A stretch of 6,898 nucleotides of DNA from Acidobacteriota bacterium (GTDB taxonomy: Bacteria > Acidobacteriota > Vicinamibacteria > Vicinamibacterales > Fen-181). The notes beneath the pieces are model-generated. The model saw nothing but the letters and a program-made list of their open reading frames with translations. It was not told where the DNA came from and searched no databases. The translations under genes were made by a program, and so were the position numbers. Shown here in pieces: positions 5,601 to 6,898 of this stretch. The DNA is taken from assembly GCA_021779795.1 (NCBI GenBank), contig JAJXZZ010000175.1, positions 1 through 6,898 of the forward strand, given 5' to 3'. How positions within the stretch are numbered: the first letter of the stretch is position 1; the number at the start of each line of letters is the position of its first letter.

Positions 5601-6158
5601 ATGGCGCAGACGCAAATTCGCATCGGCGGGTTCGGGGGGCAGGGCGTCATCCTGAGCGGCATCATCATCGGCCGGGCCGCGGCGATCCACGGCGGGCTCC
5701 ACGCGACGCTCATCCAGAGCTTCGGCCCCGAGGCCCGCGGCAGCTCCTCGAGCGCCGAGCTGATCGTCGCCGACGAGCCGATCCTCTACCCCTACGTGAA
5801 GGACCTCGACATGCTCGTGGTCCTGTCGCAGGACGCCTACGCCCGGTTCACCCCGGCCCTCAAGAAGGGCGGCCTGCTCGTGACCGAGGCCGACCTGGTC
5901 CACCTCACGCCGCCCGTGCCGGCCGCCGAGCACTTCGTGGTGCCGGCCACGCGGCTGGCCGAGGAGATCGGCCGGAAGATCGTGCTCAACATCATCACCG
6001 TCGGCTTCTTCGGCGCCGTCAGCCGGCTCGTCTCGGCCGAGGCGCTCGAGCAGGCCGTGAAGGAGTCGGTCCCGTCGGGCACGCTCGACCTCAACCTCCG
6101 GGCGTTCAGGAAGGGCTACGAGGCCGGCGTCGAGGCCCTCGCCAAGGCCAAGGTGTAG
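5601..6158 (+). CDS. korC: 2-oxoglutarate:ferredoxin oxidoreductase gamma subunit
   Basis: This is a 185-residue stand-alone gamma domain of the 2-oxoacid:ferredoxin oxidoreductase family. The signatures are GGFGGQGVIL (9-18), FGPEARGSSSSAELI (41-55), LDMLVVLSQDAY (69-80) and NIITVGFFGA (130-139), in the family's usual order and length. In multi-subunit enzymes the gamma domain helps in CoA binding and complex assembly. The start codon follows the korB stop with no gap (TAAATG) and has only a weak GAG upstream, so translation probably depends on reinitiation after korB. It is the last kor gene; the repeat array at 6175 begins 17 bases beyond its stop. The four separate subunits in the order delta-alpha-beta-gamma match the korDABC type of enzyme. 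Confidence 0.92.
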   Translation: MAQTQIRIGGFGGQGVILSGIIIGRAAAIHGGLHATLIQSFGPEARGSSSSAELIVADEPILYPYVKDLDMLVVLSQDAYARFTPALKKGGLLVTEADLVHLTPPVPAAEHFVVPATRLAEEIGRKIVLNIITVGFFGAVSRLVSAEALEQAVKESVPSGTLDLNLRAFRKGYEAGVEALAKAKV

Positions 6159-6174
6159 CGGGGCGGCACCTTGA

Positions 6175-6230
6175 CATCTTGCGATCGTGCGATCGCACGA
6201 TCGCAAGATCGCACGATGCGGTGATGCAGT
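6175..6230. repeat. GATC-rich tandem array of seven 8-base units
   Basis: Seven consecutive 8-base units are in exact phase: CATCTTGC, GATCGTGC, GATCGCAC, GATCGCAA, GATCGCAC, GATGCGGT, GATGCAGT. Units 2-5 each start with GATC, giving four GATC sites exactly 8 bases apart (6183, 6191, 6199, 6207), and the outer units are degenerate. The array fills almost the whole korC-holB gap and ends 3 bases before the holB start codon. Confidence 0.85.
6176..6209. repeat. Perfect 34-bp palindrome
   Basis: Bases 6176-6192 are the exact reverse complement of 6193-6209, centred on GCGATCGC. On RNA it could form a long hairpin at the 3' end of the kor transcript; on DNA it is a symmetric protein-binding target or cruciform-prone site. 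No T run follows, so a standard intrinsic terminator is not supported, although a mRNA-end stabilising role is possible. Confidence 0.85.
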
Positions 6231-6233
6231 CCG

Positions 6234-6898
6234 ATGCCTTTTTCCGAGGTCTTCGGCCACGCGCAGCCCATTGAGCGGCTCACCCGGGCGCTCGAGCGCG
6301 GGAGCCTGCCGCCGAGCCTGCTGTTCGGCGGGCCCGACGGCGTCGGCAAGCGCCTCGTGGCGCGGGCCGTCGCCCAGGCGCTGAACTGCCTCTCCCCGGC
6401 CGCCGGGGACGCGTGCGGCCGGTGCGCCGCCTGCCGGCGCATCGCCGCGGGCACCCATCCCGACGTGCTCGTCGCCGAGCCCTCCGACACCGGCGTCATC
6501 AAGATCGAACCGGTGCGGGCGCTCGTGGCGGCCGCGGCCTACCGGCCGTTCGAGGGCCGGCGCCGGGTCGTCATCATCGACGACGCCGACCGCCTGAACG
6601 TCGACGCGCAGGACGCGCTGCTGAAGAGCCTGGAAGAGCCCGGGCCGTCGACGGTGTTCATCCTCGTCACCGCGAAACCCGAAACTCTGCTGCCGACGGT
6701 GCGGTCGCGCTGCGCCCGCGTGAACTTCGGCCGGCTCTCGGCCGGCGACATCTCGCGCGCGCTCGTGGACGCCCACCGCTACGCCCCCGACCAGGCTCAT
6801 GCCGCCGCGGCCGTCGCCGACGGCAGCCTCGGGCGCGCCCTCGACGCCGCGTCGGCCGGGTACCAGGAGGCGCGGGCCGTGGCGCTCGCGGCCCTGCG
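6234..6898 (+). CDS. holB: DNA polymerase III delta' subunit, 3'-truncated by the window
   Basis: The 221 visible codons encode the clamp-loader subunit delta', part of the complex that places the sliding clamp on DNA. It begins MPFSEVFGHAQPIERL and has the P-loop region FGGPDGVGKR (31-40), zinc ligands C52, C61, C64 and C67 with the same spacing as the E. coli protein, VVIIDDADRL (112-121) at the Walker B place, ALLKSLEEP (128-136) and the SRC motif (158-160). The P-loop has GK-R instead of GK-S/T and Walker B is DDAD, not DEAD; E. coli delta' is likewise degenerate and does not bind ATP, so this is probably a structural subunit. ATG 6234 gives the normal N-terminus; there is no clear ribosome binding site, only the end of the 8-base array. 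An in-frame ATG at 6216 is closed by TGA two codons later. The remaining C-terminal collar domain lies outside the window. Confidence 0.93.
   Translation, partial: MPFSEVFGHAQPIERLTRALERGSLPPSLLFGGPDGVGKRLVARAVAQALNCLSPAAGDACGRCAACRRIAAGTHPDVLVAEPSDTGVIKIEPVRALVAAAAYRPFEGRRRVVIIDDADRLNVDAQDALLKSLEEPGPSTVFILVTAKPETLLPTVRSRCARVNFGRLSAGDISRALVDAHRYAPDQAHAAAAVADGSLGRALDAASAGYQEARAVALAAL

Noticed and set aside
6171..6199. Perfect TTGACA (6171-6176) as the -35 of a holB promoter
   Set aside because: At 16-18 bases downstream there is only CG-rich repeat sequence and nothing like TATAAT; a promoter is possible but not supported.
6176..6215. The 34-bp palindrome as an intrinsic terminator for the kor operon
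   Set aside because: The stem is long, but it is followed by CGCACGATG instead of a T run, so the rho-independent criterion is not met.
6175..6230. CRISPR array or replication origin (iteron-like) in the GATC repeats
   Set aside because: Units are 8 bases with no spacers, so it is not CRISPR; there are no DnaA boxes, AT-rich segment or rep gene nearby.
4467..6800. Minus-strand reading frame of 777 codons opposite korA-korB-korC-holB
   Set aside because: It covers four well-supported genes on the other strand, has low-complexity Arg/Asp/Val/His-rich composition and no recognisable domain; stop codons are simply rare at this GC.

Overview
This is a high-GC bacterial window with closely packed genes, short ATGA overlaps and no mobile element, CRISPR array or RNA gene that I could find. 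Gene content and GC-rich codon use fit a Gram-negative-type soil or sediment bacterium. The 7-base GGATTCG words between genes resemble intergenic repeats I associate with Vicinamibacteria (Acidobacteriota). That placement is a low-confidence inference: other high-GC phyla such as Methylomirabilota or Gemmatimonadota are possible.

Left third (1-2965, minus strand): one operon, read from right to left. It encodes an OmpR-family response regulator, a membrane histidine kinase, a small exported protein with two PepSY-like repeats, and the N-terminal part of an exported YncE/YVTN-type beta-propeller that runs off the left edge. The first three genes are joined by 4-base ATGA overlaps and the fourth starts 13 bases after the third, so this looks like a co-translated envelope-sensing unit with its exported partner proteins.

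Middle (2966-3262): a 297-base divergent intergenic region. Just upstream of the regulator it holds a TGAAG direct repeat with an 11-base period, a plausible response-regulator box, and an 8-bp inverted repeat. A GC-rich hairpin lies close to the ferredoxin start.

Right half (3263-6158, plus strand): a four-gene cluster, korD-korA-korB-korC, for a 2-oxoacid:ferredoxin oxidoreductase, most likely 2-oxoglutarate-specific (KOR/OGOR). KorD is a two-[4Fe-4S] ferredoxin. KorA carries the pyrimidine-binding and transketolase C-terminal-like domains, KorB the thiamine diphosphate site and one [4Fe-4S] cluster, and KorC the gamma domain. korA/korB overlap by ATGA and korB/korC abut as TAAATG. Only korD and korA are separated, by an inverted array of 7-base words.

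Right edge (6175-6898): a 7-unit, 8-base-period GATC-rich array containing a perfect 34-bp palindrome separates korC from holB (DNA polymerase III delta'), which starts at 6234 and is cut by the window end. The genes themselves are known families. The least explained material is in the two short-word inverted arrays flanking korABC and in the regulator/PepSY operon.
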